Shown here: piece after piece, positions 10,840 through 20,748 of the stretch
Numbering within the stretch: the stretch's first letter is position 1
How the letters are laid out: each line of letters opens with the position of its first letter
NCBI GenBank assembly: GCA_011050085.1
Contig: DRGL01000069.1
Location: forward strand, 62,001 to 126,000
Reading direction: 5' to 3'
DNA: 64,000 nucleotides
From: Pricia antarctica
Lineage (GTDB): Bacteria; Bacteroidota; Bacteroidia; Flavobacteriales; Flavobacteriaceae
Translations under genes and position numbers: made by a program
Notes under the pieces: model-generated
What the model was told of the DNA's origin: nothing
What the model saw: the letters and a program-made list of their open reading frames with translations, nothing else
The model's database searches: none

Positions 10840-11013
10840 TTAGGATGTGTTTCTACTAATCAACAGGATAAAGTTCAGTACGATTACCACCAATGAAAAA
10901 TAGGTAGACCTTATGTATACCGAAATTTTAGGTGTAAACATCCAAAATGCACAAACGGAAAAGAATAGCAGTACTATCTTTAAAGGATATTCACTTAGTA
11001 AAACGGAATCATT
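10840..11013 (-). pseudogene. Possible decayed membrane-protein remnant (...SVLLSEYPLKIVLLFFSVCAFWMFTPKISVYIRSTYFSLVVIVLNFILLISRNTS*)
   Basis: Stop-free 57-codon hydrophobic reading frame without an ATG at its 5' end, inside an otherwise gene-poor ~830-bp gap. Confidence 0.3.
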
Positions 11014-11649
11014 TTATTGAGACCAGTCAATAATTTCTTACCGGATAAGTGATTTTACCTGTGTTGGTATGGTACTTCCCTTTTTCAAAATAGGCCATTC
11101 CCATCCCATTTTCTGGACTTTAGGTTACCTATAAATGCTTCTTTATAAGCTCATTATTGTTCAGATGTTCGGACAAGCAAGCACATTCAAAGAACTTCCT
11201 GTATTCAAAAATCCGTTTTTCTGAAAATTAAGACGATAAAGCTTATAGCAACAACGACTCTGGTTCCCACCAAAAGTAATCTAGGTATCTGTGGATAATC
11301 CTCAAGTATAAACCCGTCCTAGCATTTCCAATGTATTGGAGTCAAAAAAAATTATCTTCGAGAATAGGATGAATCTTCTTTGAAGGAAGTGGTCTGAAAT
11401 ACCTTAGCGTTGAAAATACACTGTGGTTATCCTTTGTAAAATGCAACATTTACAAGAAATCAAAAGTCAATTCATTCGCCTGCTCTCCGTACTAAATTCG
11501 GCAGACCAATACGAAAACTTTGTGTCACCCATAATTCTTTAGAAAACTTCGTCGATAGTTGATCGGATATAAATGGGTGATACATTATCAAAGCATTACA
11601 CGATTTGTATATATTTACCTTTAGAAACCCACTTATTGAATACTAGAAA

Positions 11650-12477
11650 ATGACAATAGATTCGCACCAACATTTTTGGAAATACGAGCCTAAAACACAC
11701 GCATGGATAAATGATAGCATGTCTGCCATACGGCGTGATTTTCTTCCATCCGATTTAGAGGAAGTGTATGAAAAGAATGCCATAGACGGTTGCGTTGCGG
11801 TTCAAGCCGACCAGACTTTGGCCGAGACCGATTTTTTACTTGAGCTTGCCGAGGAAAAAGATTTTATCAAAGGAGTCGTTGGATGGGTTGATTTACGGGA
11901 TAAAAACGTGGAAGCAGACTTGGAAAAGTATCGGGACTATCACAAATTAAAAGGCTGGCGGCATGTGGTCCAGGAAGAGGCAGATCATAATTTTTTATTG
12001 CGGAGCGATTTTCTTAGAGGGATTTCTTATCTGAAAAAATATGATTACACCTATGATATTCTGGTCTTTCCGCATCAGCTGGGGTCGGTACTGGAATTCG
12101 TGAAGCATTTCCCAGATCAAAAGTTTGTTATCGACCATATTGCCAAACCCTACATCAAAGACGGGTTCTACCAAGGCTGGGCCGTTCTAATGACAGAAAT
12201 CGCCAAACATGAAAATGTGTATTGTAAGCTATCGGGTATGATTACCGAAGCCGACTACAATAGCTGGAAGCCCGAACAATTACACCCCTATATCGATTTA
12301 GTCTTGGACGTTTTCGGAAGTAAGCGCATTATGTTCGGCTCTGATTGGCCAGTATGTCTGGCCGCGGGAAAATATGAGCAGGTAAAAAGCGTAATCACTG
12401 ATGCCATTGCTGAATTAAACGAACAAGACCAACGTATGATTATGGGCCGCAATGCTGTTGCTTTTTATAGGTTATAG
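11650..12477 (+). CDS. Amidohydrolase family protein (fuconolactonase/sugar-lactonase-like)
   Basis: 'MTIDSHQHFWKYEPKTHAWI', 'FVIDHIAKPYIKDG', 'IMFGSDWPVCLAAGKYEQV' metal-binding motifs of amidohydrolase_2. Confidence 0.9.
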   Translation: MTIDSHQHFWKYEPKTHAWINDSMSAIRRDFLPSDLEEVYEKNAIDGCVAVQADQTLAETDFLLELAEEKDFIKGVVGWVDLRDKNVEADLEKYRDYHKLKGWRHVVQEEADHNFLLRSDFLRGISYLKKYDYTYDILVFPHQLGSVLEFVKHFPDQKFVIDHIAKPYIKDGFYQGWAVLMTEIAKHENVYCKLSGMITEADYNSWKPEQLHPYIDLVLDVFGSKRIMFGSDWPVCLAAGKYEQVKSVITDAIAELNEQDQRMIMGRNAVAFYRL

Positions 12478-12614
12478 GATTTCAAGCAATCCAAAAGCGG
12501 ATACTACTTTACTTCGTAATCCGAAAAGTAATTGGTTCAAAATTAGGTAACTATCGGGTTGCCCTACTTGTATTTTGGGATTGTTGATGGGGAACATCCC
12601 GTTAGTGCCTTCGC

Positions 12615-12881
12615 ATGAAATGTTTTTGTAAATTTATTTCAAAGTACAAGGATATGTTGGGGAATTATGAATCCTCCAAATTTCAATGTACTGCCCCTGT
12701 ATCCCAAAGACATTACCATATTCCTATCAAGTTTTCCGCAACTAAGAGCCAGTAGGAAGTTGCTCGTGTTGCCTAACAGTGGAAGTACTACAAAGTTCCT
12801 GAACGAAATTTCAATTACATACTTTAAAATGGCAATCCACCCGACCAAGAAATTATAGAAACCTTCTTAAAGAAAATCTAA
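12615..12881 (+). pseudogene. Possible decayed small ORF: 88 codons in one frame interrupted by three stops (MKCFCKFISKYKDMLGNYESSKFQ...KYYKVPERNFNYIL*NGNPPDQEIIETFLKKI*)
   Basis: Protein-like composition continues across TAG/TAA codons in the same frame; no homologue recognised. Confidence 0.22.
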
Positions 12882-13159
12882 ATCTGTCAAATAGTTGGGC
12901 CTTGTTTTACCAAGCCTTGCTATACATTGAAATGGAATTGAGATTATAAAATTCAGTAAAAGCTTCGAGCTACACACAAATTAGCGGAATAGATTATTAA
13001 TTTAGCTGACCTGCCGGATATTTATAAGAGAAATTTTATAAAAGTAAAATGCTGAAAAGCGTACGACAATACAGTACGTTTTATATAACTGTCCGGTAGC
13101 CTAAGAAATTAAACGAATTGAGTTGTACCTCACTTTCCGATATTCCCACACTTTTTCAA

Positions 13160-15832
13160 ATGATCAATCCTTTTCATATGCGTAGTAAACTACTAATTGC
13201 TTTTATCGGCGTTCTCCATATCATAATCGGCGACTCGCTTTATGGCCAAACGCAATATCCATTTCAAAACGCTGAACTGCCCGTTGAAGAACGGGTGACG
13301 GACTTACTTTCTCGAATGAATATACAGGAAAAGGTGCGACAGATGGATATGTATAAAGGGGAATCGTTCGTAAAGGAAAATGTATTTTCCCAAGATTTAG
13401 CTTCAACTAAAATCGGGACTCTGGGGGTTGGTGCAATTCATGATCTATACCCTAAAACGGCCAAGGAAATCAACGCTATTCAAAAATTTGTAATCGATAA
13501 CAACAGGTGGGGCATACCCGCGCTAGTGATGGAAGAAATGTTACACGGCTATATGGCTGAAGGCTCAACCGCATTTCCGATGAACATCGGATTGGGTGCC
13601 ACTTGGGATACAAAACTCCTAAAGGATGTTGGTAGTGCCATAGCTTCGGAGGCACGGGCTCATGGCGTTCACTTTGGTCTCGGACCTAATTTGGATGTCG
13701 GTCGAGAGCCACGCTGGGGCAGAGTGGCCGAAACGCTTGGGGAAGATGTCTACTTGATAGGGGAACTAGGGGTCGCAATGGTTCAAGGTTTACAGGGTGA
13801 TAGCCTATCTTCTAATGCCGCTATCGTAGCAGAGCCAAAACACTTCGCTGTTCATGGCATACCCGAGGCCGGAGGTAATTCGTCACCTGTTTTGGTCGGG
13901 GAGCGAACTGCTAGAACCGACTTTTTTCCTTCTTTTCAAAAAGCATTTCAAAAAGGTGGGGCTTTGGGCACCATGTGTGCCTATTCTGAACTGGATGGTA
14001 TTCCCTGTGCGGCGAACCAATGGTTGCTCACCAATGTATTGAGGGAAGAATGGGGTTTTAAGGGCATCGTTGTTTCTGATCTCGGTGCCATTAAATACAT
14101 TCAAACTACTCATGAGGTGGCAGATTCACCAAAAGAGAGTATTCGGCAAGCGGTTTCGGCGGGTGTTGACATGCAGTTTTATGATTTCAGTAATGAGTTC
14201 TGGCAAGAAACCTTGATAGAATTAGTAGAAGAGGGAAAACTTAGCATGGAACATATTGATCGTGCAGCCGGTGGCGTATTAAGGCTGAAATTTTTACTCG
14301 GGCTTTTTGAGAATCCATATACGAGTGATCAGCTTATACACGAGCGATTTCATTCCCTTAAAAATCAAGATTTAGCCTTGGAGGCTGCACGGAAATCTAT
14401 AGTATTGCTTAAAAATAAGGATAGCCTTCTCCCCTTGCATAAAAACTTGACTAATGTTGCCGTCATAGGGCCTAATGCCAACGCCTCGAGATTAGGAGGC
14501 TATGCGGTACGAAATAAAGTTGGGACGACGGTTTTTGAAGGCATAAAAGAAGTATTGGGCGAAACGGTCAATGTGCAATATCAAGAGGGCGTACCCCTTA
14601 TTGATAAAGGAGACATAATCACTTCTGATTATCTATTTACCCCCGATGAAAATTCTAACGGCCTTAAAGGAGAGTATTTCAATAACAGAGCGCTTGAAGG
14701 TAGCCCTGACTTGATCAGGACGGATAAACAATTGGACTTCGACTGGCCGTGGACCCCGGCGGAAGGCATCAACAACGATGATTTTTCAATTCGGTGGACC
14801 GGATATCTAAAACTCGATAAGGCTTTTGAAGGATGGTTGGGATTAAGCTCAGACGATGGTATACGCATGTGGTTAGATGATCGCTTGATTATCGATAACT
14901 GGACGAAGGGTAGCACAAACATCGTTACCTATCCTACCACCCTGGAACCGGGCAAAAAATACAAGATCCGTATAGAGATGTGGGAAGGCGGATGGGGAGC
15001 AAGAGCCCACTTTCGTTGGAATCTAAATAAGTTGGACCTGCAACCGGCTATAGATTTGGCCAAGAATTCCGATGTAGCGATTGTTGTATTAGGTGAATCC
15101 CGTGAGCTGGTGGAAGAGAACAGGGATGTTGCCACATTGGATTTACAAGGTAACCAGAATAAATTGATTCAGGCTATTTATGACACCGGAACACCGGTAG
15201 TTTGCGTACTACTTAACGGTAGGCCACTATCAATAAACGAAATAGACGAAAAAATTCCTGCGATACTAGAGGGATGGTTCCCTGGCGAAGCCGGTGGTAA
15301 AGCAGTAGCCGAAGTGATTTTTGGGGATTACAATCCCGCAGGGCGATTACCGATTACCTTTCCAAGATCCGTTGGCCAATTACCTATCTATTATAACCAA
15401 AAACCCTCTGCGATACATAGGTATGTAGTAGAAAAAGAAACACCTCTATATAGCTTTGGTCATGGCTTAAGCTATACAACATTTGAATACTCCAATCTAG
15501 TGCTTAGCAAAAATAAAATTAATAAGGATGGAAAGTTGCAGGTGAAGGTATCGGTAAAAAATACGGGCTCACTAGATGGCGATGAAGTTGTACAATTATA
15601 TCTAACGGATGTGTACAGTAGCGTAACCACAGCCCGTAAAGTATTAAAAGGTTTCTCTAGAATCTTTTTGCGGAAGGGTGAAACAAAAGAGGTCTCGTTT
15701 GAACTATCTCCAGATGAATTGTCACTTTGGAACAGGAATATGGAAAGGGTTGTCGAACCAGGTGAGTTTAAGGTAATGGTAGGCGGCAATAGTTTCAAGC
15801 TGATCGAAACAAGCTTTGAAGTTGTTGAATGA
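13160..15832 (+). CDS. GH3 family glycoside hydrolase with inserted PA14 domain and C-terminal Fn3-like domain
   Basis: 'GLGPNLDVGREPRWGRVAETLGED', 'AEPKHFAVHG', 'GIVVSDLGAI' GH3 motifs; PA14-like 'LKGEYFNNRALEG...GWLGLSSDDGIRMWLDDRLIIDNW'. ORF opens at TTG 13118; ATG 13160 gives the better signal peptide. Confidence 0.93.
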   Translation: MINPFHMRSKLLIAFIGVLHIIIGDSLYGQTQYPFQNAELPVEERVTDLLSRMNIQEKVRQMDMYKGESFVKENVFSQDLASTKIGTLGVGAIHDLYPKTAKEINAIQKFVIDNNRWGIPALVMEEMLHGYMAEGSTAFPMNIGLGATWDTKLLKDVGSAIASEARAHGVHFGLGPNLDVGREPRWGRVAETLGEDVYLIGELGVAMVQGLQGDSLSSNAAIVAEPKHFAVHGIPEAGGNSSPVLVGERTARTDFFPSFQKAFQKGGALGTMCAYSELDGIPCAANQWLLTNVLREEWGFKGIVVSDLGAIKYIQTTHEVADSPKESIRQAVSAGVDMQFYDFSNEFWQETLIELVEEGKLSMEHIDRAAGGVLRLKFLLGLFENPYTSDQLIHERFHSLKNQDLALEAARKSIVLLKNKDSLLPLHKNLTNVAVIGPNANASRLGGYAVRNKVGTTVFEGIKEVLGETVNVQYQEGVPLIDKGDIITSDYLFTPDENSNGLKGEYFNNRALEGSPDLIRTDKQLDFDWPWTPAEGINNDDFSIRWTGYLKLDKAFEGWLGLSSDDGIRMWLDDRLIIDNWTKGSTNIVTYPTTLEPGKKYKIRIEMWEGGWGARAHFRWNLNKLDLQPAIDLAKNSDVAIVVLGESRELVEENRDVATLDLQGNQNKLIQAIYDTGTPVVCVLLNGRPLSINEIDEKIPAILEGWFPGEAGGKAVAEVIFGDYNPAGRLPITFPRSVGQLPIYYNQKPSAIHRYVVEKETPLYSFGHGLSYTTFEYSNLVLSKNKINKDGKLQVKVSVKNTGSLDGDEVVQLYLTDVYSSVTTARKVLKGFSRIFLRKGETKEVSFELSPDELSLWNRNMERVVEPGEFKVMVGGNSFKLIETSFEVVE

Positions 15833-16152
15833 TATGAAGCTTAGTAGATTGCCTATATCACATGCTGAAATCAAGCAGAATCGATTGATTATACCCTTTA
15901 ATTAAGTTAGTTTGGAATATATCACTGGAACCAAATAACATCTAAAAAGAAAAGACCTTGTTAATAGTTCTGCTTGAGTTCTCAAAAAAATGACCGCTAT
16001 TTTAAAAAAGAAGCTTCCTACGTTTTGGAGACCTAAATAAACTTTAAAAGTTAACTACGCTGGAATCTCTCTGTTATCAGTAGAAATTAATATGTTGGTA
16101 CGGATTGATTTCTTGCGTTACATTATTATAATTGGGAATATTCTTCCAGGCT

Positions 16153-16806
16153 TTATTGCGTCAGAGGCTTCGACTTATTTTCCAACCAAAGCATATAGTC
16201 TTCAACAAGTGTCTGCCCAAGTTCGATAACCTCTTCGAATTGCGCTTTGGTAATTTTACCACCATGAATGGTAAAGCTGGTCAATTGAAATATGATTCGC
16301 ACGAACTCCGACTGGCTTGTCTGTACCGCACCTGCTTTCAATAGAGCGTCTAAGAGTTGATCGGGAGAACTTCGATCATAAATTTCTATCGCATAGCCTT
16401 TTGCTAAATTTCGGAGCATTAATTCAAGATCCATACGCAGTCCGGCCATAGCCAACGTCATATCTGATTCAGCTATGTTTGCATAATAATTAAGATCTAG
16501 TCCGCTAGGTGATGGACGTAAACCCAAGCCAATCATCTGCAGGTTGGCCTCTTGGCCACGGATTGATGGACTGGACTGATCTGACACACCTAAACTTCGT
16601 TCTGCCTTAATCTCTTGCTCAAGAGCTCGTGCCTTTTGGAGTTTATTTTCGAACGCCTCAATGCTAATCCCCCCGGGAAGTTCTACTCGCTTTGCACGTT
16701 CGAACAATCTGCCAATTTCCTTCCTAAAACCTATTAGGATATATAGCGTTACCGCCGGCCAGATGAGAACATCAATAAATTTTAGTAAAAGTTCTGGAAA
16801 ACTCAT
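16153..16806 (-). CDS. Hypothetical protein with one N-terminal TM helix and alpha-helical soluble domain
   Basis: 217 aa; 'LLLKFIDVLIWPAVTLYILIGFRKEIGRLFERAKRVELPGGISIEAFENKL'; no family recognised. Confidence 0.75.
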   Translation of the reverse strand: MSFPELLLKFIDVLIWPAVTLYILIGFRKEIGRLFERAKRVELPGGISIEAFENKLQKARALEQEIKAERSLGVSDQSSPSIRGQEANLQMIGLGLRPSPSGLDLNYYANIAESDMTLAMAGLRMDLELMLRNLAKGYAIEIYDRSSPDQLLDALLKAGAVQTSQSEFVRIIFQLTSFTIHGGKITKAQFEEVIELGQTLVEDYMLWLENKSKPLTQ

Positions 16807-16893
16807 GGGATAATTCTTTAATGGTATTCCTGAAAAAAAGTCGATAGGCTTCTGGAAAATTTTATAGGTTTAAAGTCTTTTTAGGAGTTATGA

Positions 16894-17271
16894 TTACATG
16901 ACCTTACTTGCCAAATATCTCTGAACCTCATAAACATCAATACTTTTATTGAATTTTTTGCTTACACTTGGTGTGTCTTCACTGCTTATCCAAATCTTCA
17001 GTTCCGCATCTAAATCGAATGTACCCGATGTTTCCAAAGAAAATCGTGAAATATTCTTGTAGGGTAAGGACCTATATTCAATTTTACTTCCTGTTAAACC
17101 TTGAATATCCACTAAAATCAATCTTTTGTTGGTAAACATAAAAACATCCCTGAACAAGGTGAAACCAAGTTCAATTTGCTCATTATCTACTAACAACCTT
17201 CTGTATTTGTCATTGAGCTTCTCGGATGAGACTTCGCTTGCGTTTCCTAATAATGTATTGAACAATCCCAT
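16894..17271 (-). CDS. Bacterial PH domain protein (bPH_1/PF08000-like)
   Basis: 125 aa; 'LVDNEQIELGFTLFRDVFMFTNKRLILVDIQGLTGSKIEYRSLPYKNISRFSLETSGTFDLDAELKIWIS'. Confidence 0.88.
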   Translation of the reverse strand: MGLFNTLLGNASEVSSEKLNDKYRRLLVDNEQIELGFTLFRDVFMFTNKRLILVDIQGLTGSKIEYRSLPYKNISRFSLETSGTFDLDAELKIWISSEDTPSVSKKFNKSIDVYEVQRYLASKVM

Positions 17272-17905
17272 AGTTTATTTTTTAGTCATTCATCTAAGTA
17301 AAATTCGGCAATAAAGTATGACTTTCCAAGCTATGTATGCCAGCTAAAAGGCAGTAGCAAATAATTATTTCTTATATAATTCATTTAAACTTCGTGTTTG
17401 CGTCGCTTAGGTTTCGGCGATTCCCATCCCATTAACTTCAATAAAATAGTAGCCCTTACTAAAATCCATGAGGTAATTATATCCCTTAAAACCCATTACA
17501 AAGTACATCTTTTTGTGTATTTTACTTACTCAGTTTTTTATAAAGCGCCAAACCGCGTAGCCAATTTAATTAAGGGCATTGAATGGCGCAATGGTAATAG
17601 CTTCCCTATACTAATAGGATAAAATGTGGAGGATCTTATCTACTTAGTCATACTTACTGAGTTATAGGGAAAGTCCAAAAATAAAATTTGATAATGCAAT
17701 TCTATTACTGGGTGGAATAAATTCCGCAAAAGCTACAAAGGGATATGAATTTTGGTAGCACTGGAAGAATATTAGCCTCTCCTTGATAAACCGGTTTCTA
17801 CCCTTAGCATATTTTAAGTAGCTTTAGGCAGCACTTATTTCTAGGCTTCCCCCTTTACATGAAGCTACGAAGATCCATCTAGAACCGTAACCCAATATAA
17901 CCCTA

Positions 17906-18367
17906 ATGAACACGGCTATTCAACTCAACGTAAATGGCAAGGAGCATACCGTAGAAGCCACCCCCGATACTCCGCTGCTTTATATATTACGCAATCAATT
18001 AGAGCTTAACGGCCCTAAATTCGGTTGTGGACTTCAGCAATGCGGTGCCTGTATGGTATTGTTGGATGGGCGCTCATCCCCTTCTTGCCAATTACCGGTA
18101 GGCTTGGCCGCTAAATCAAAGATTACCACCTTGGAAGGTTTAGTCGATAAAAATGGTCGGTTACATAAAATTCAGGAGGCATTTGTCAAAGAGCAGGCCG
18201 CGCAATGCGGGTATTGTCTAAACGGTATCATCATGGCTTCGGTAGCTTTACTGAATGAAAACCCATCTCCTAACGACGATGAAATCAAGGAAAAACTAAA
18301 ACAGAACATTTGCCGTTGCGGTATTCATTCAAGGGTCGTAAGGGCCGTAAAAGCTTGCATCGAATGA
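17906..18367 (+). CDS. (2Fe-2S)-binding oxidoreductase small subunit (isoquinoline 1-oxidoreductase alpha-like)
   Basis: 'GPKFGCGLQQCGACMVLLDG', 'QAAQCGYCLNGIIM', 'NICRCGIHSRVV' two 2Fe-2S cluster motifs. Confidence 0.95.
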   Translation: MNTAIQLNVNGKEHTVEATPDTPLLYILRNQLELNGPKFGCGLQQCGACMVLLDGRSSPSCQLPVGLAAKSKITTLEGLVDKNGRLHKIQEAFVKEQAAQCGYCLNGIIMASVALLNENPSPNDDEIKEKLKQNICRCGIHSRVVRAVKACIE

Positions 18368-18449
18368 ACAATGATATAGAAAACATTCGTATTGCCATTT
18401 CCAAAAAGGGGAGTCGGAATCACCTGTGTATTAATTCCGGAAAAAAACA

Positions 18450-20648
18450 ATGAACATGCAGACCACAAGGCGAAATTTTTTACAGCAACTAGGCTATTTG
18501 AGCATCGGTTTTTCGCTGATAGGTGCCACTCCGATTACCGATACCTTATTGAAACCTCCAACAACGGGATTTCCAGATAAGCGTCCAGATCAGAAACAAA
18601 TCAATGCCTGGCTACAATTGTTGGAAAATGGCAAGGTGCTTATCTTGAGTGGCAAGGTTGAACTCGGACAGGGCATCCGTACGGCTCTAAAACAAATCGC
18701 CGCCGAGGAATTGGATACGCATTTAGATCGTATTGAAATGCAATTGGCCGATACCGGCAAAACGCCAGACGAAGGCTACACTGCGGGCAGTAACTCGATT
18801 CAATCTAGCGGAATGGCGATTAGAAATGTCGCCGCATCCGCCCGGGAAATTATTCTTAAAATGGCCTCTGAAAAATGGGGAATCCCGGTTTCCCAACTGC
18901 AATTCAAAGACGGTGATATCATCGGTCCCACTAAAAAAATATCCTTGCAACACTTGTTGGAGGGAAGGCAGATAGAACAAGAGATAGGCACCCCCTCTGA
19001 ATTCAAGGGAAAGACAGTGCGAAAATTTGTGGGCAAATCTGTTCCCAGGAATGATATTGAAGACATGGTTCGCGGTAATCCCATATTCGTTCAAGATTTA
19101 CGTTTTCCGAATATGGTACACGCCCGAACCGTAAGGCCTCCCGGTTATTCCTCCAAACTGGTCTCCGTAAACGAATCAGATTTTAATACGGACCCAGGGT
19201 TTATAAAACTGGTGCGCAAGGGCAGCTTTTTAGGAGTGCTGGCCGAGGAAGAATATCAGGCCATTCAAATTATGGAACGTGCCAAAAAAAGCGCAAAATG
19301 GGAATCGGAAGATTATTTGCCTACCAATATACCTCTAAAGGAGTATTTGAAAACCCTGCCCTTGGAAACTAAGACTGAAGAAGACAAAGGCGACGCCGAA
19401 ACGGCAATTCTCCAATCGCCAATACAACATAGTGCCTCCTATTTTAAACCCTATATCATGCACGCGCCCAACGGGCCATCATGTGCGGTCGCCTTGTTTG
19501 AGGACGGAAAATTAACGGTCTGGTCACACAGTCAAGGCATCTATCCCTTACGAAATTCGATGGCGGCCCTGTTCAAAATGTCCGAAAACGATATTCACAT
19601 CACCGGGGTTCCCGGTTCCGGATGTTACGGCCATAATACCGCGGACGATGCCGCTACCGAGGCCGCCCTTATAGCGCTGGAATATCCGGGAAGGCCTGTC
19701 CGCCTGCAATGGATGCGCAATGAGGAAAATGGCTGGGAACCCTACGGTACGGCCATGATTGTAGAAATAAAAGCGGGTTTGGATGCCCAAGGTAAAATTA
19801 GCGGATGGCAAAACGAGCTGTGGTCCGACGGACATAGCAATCGGCCAGACGGCTCTCCCGAAAGCCTTTTGCCTGCCCGTTTTTTAGATCAAGGCTATGG
19901 GGCACCGGGTATCGGCTACAAAGGGGGTGCCGTACGAAACTCGACCCCTTATTACACCATCGATGCGGTCAATGTTCAATCGCATATTTTTTTGGGCCCG
20001 TTACGAACCTCCTCTTTAAGGGCACTGGGCGCCTATGCCAATATCTTTGCGCTCGAGTGTTTTATGGATGAGCTGTCGCATAAAGCCAAAATTGACCCCG
20101 TCGAATTCCGCTTGATGCATTTGACGGATCCCCGCTCCATAGCATGTTTGCAAAAACTCAGGAAGAATACTGCGGCAATCGATATCACTAAAGGGGAAGG
20201 TTTGGGCTATGCTTTTTGCCACTATAAAAACGAAGAGTCGTATTGTGCCGTTGCCGCCCATTTAAAAGTAGATCCAAAAAGTGGAACGGTACAGCTAAAA
20301 AAGATGTGGGCCGTAATCGATGCGGGTGAAACCATCAATCCAGATGGATTGAAAAATCAAACGGAAGGAAGTATGATCCAGTCCGCTAGTTGGGCCCTCA
20401 AGGAAGCGGTGCACTTTGATGCGCGTCATATTACCAACTTGGATTGGAATTCCTACCCTATCCTCCGGTTTTCAGAAACTCCGGAAACGGAGGTCGAGGT
20501 TATCGATAGACCAGAACAACCGCCCGTGGGCGCTGGCGAGGTTGCCCAAGGCCCGGCCACCGCGGCGGTTTTAAATGCATTATTCAACGCGACCGGGATA
20601 CGTGTGCGGGATTTACCGGTAATGCCTGAAATCCTAATGGTTTCTTAG
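18450..20648 (+). CDS. Xanthine dehydrogenase-family molybdopterin-binding large subunit (isoquinoline 1-oxidoreductase beta-like), Tat-type signal
   Basis: 732 aa; 'TTRRNFLQQLGYLSIGFSLIGATP', 'GKVELGQGIRTALKQIAAEEL', 'DAGETINPDGLKNQTEGSMIQ', 'PPVGAGEVAQGPATAAVLNAL'. Confidence 0.93.
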   Translation: MNMQTTRRNFLQQLGYLSIGFSLIGATPITDTLLKPPTTGFPDKRPDQKQINAWLQLLENGKVLILSGKVELGQGIRTALKQIAAEELDTHLDRIEMQLADTGKTPDEGYTAGSNSIQSSGMAIRNVAASAREIILKMASEKWGIPVSQLQFKDGDIIGPTKKISLQHLLEGRQIEQEIGTPSEFKGKTVRKFVGKSVPRNDIEDMVRGNPIFVQDLRFPNMVHARTVRPPGYSSKLVSVNESDFNTDPGFIKLVRKGSFLGVLAEEEYQAIQIMERAKKSAKWESEDYLPTNIPLKEYLKTLPLETKTEEDKGDAETAILQSPIQHSASYFKPYIMHAPNGPSCAVALFEDGKLTVWSHSQGIYPLRNSMAALFKMSENDIHITGVPGSGCYGHNTADDAATEAALIALEYPGRPVRLQWMRNEENGWEPYGTAMIVEIKAGLDAQGKISGWQNELWSDGHSNRPDGSPESLLPARFLDQGYGAPGIGYKGGAVRNSTPYYTIDAVNVQSHIFLGPLRTSSLRALGAYANIFALECFMDELSHKAKIDPVEFRLMHLTDPRSIACLQKLRKNTAAIDITKGEGLGYAFCHYKNEESYCAVAAHLKVDPKSGTVQLKKMWAVIDAGETINPDGLKNQTEGSMIQSASWALKEAVHFDARHITNLDWNSYPILRFSETPETEVEVIDRPEQPPVGAGEVAQGPATAAVLNALFNATGIRVRDLPVMPEILMVS

Positions 20649-20701
20649 CACTTTTATGTTTTACATTAGTCATGAAGGAACCTCATTTTCGAAATATATT
20701 C

Positions 20702-20725
20702 GCTGTAAAAACACGTACTTACAGC
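20702..20725. terminator. Inverted repeat GCTGTAA-N10-TTACAGC between convergent genes; possible bidirectional terminator
   Basis: Direct inspection; position between the converging 18450 and 20749 genes. Confidence 0.35.
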
Positions 20726-20748
20726 CCCCGAAATAGGTTTCACAAAAT

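Noticed and set aside
12667-12858. 63-aa plus-strand ORF and the 69-aa minus-strand ORF in the gap after the amidohydrolase
   Set aside because: Overlap each other and a third protein-like frame; no convincing start/RBS or motif. Kept only as part of the decayed-island note.
17398-17622. 74-aa ORF starting at TTG before the molybdo-enzyme genes
   Set aside because: Weak start, no recognised motif, AT-rich intergenic context.
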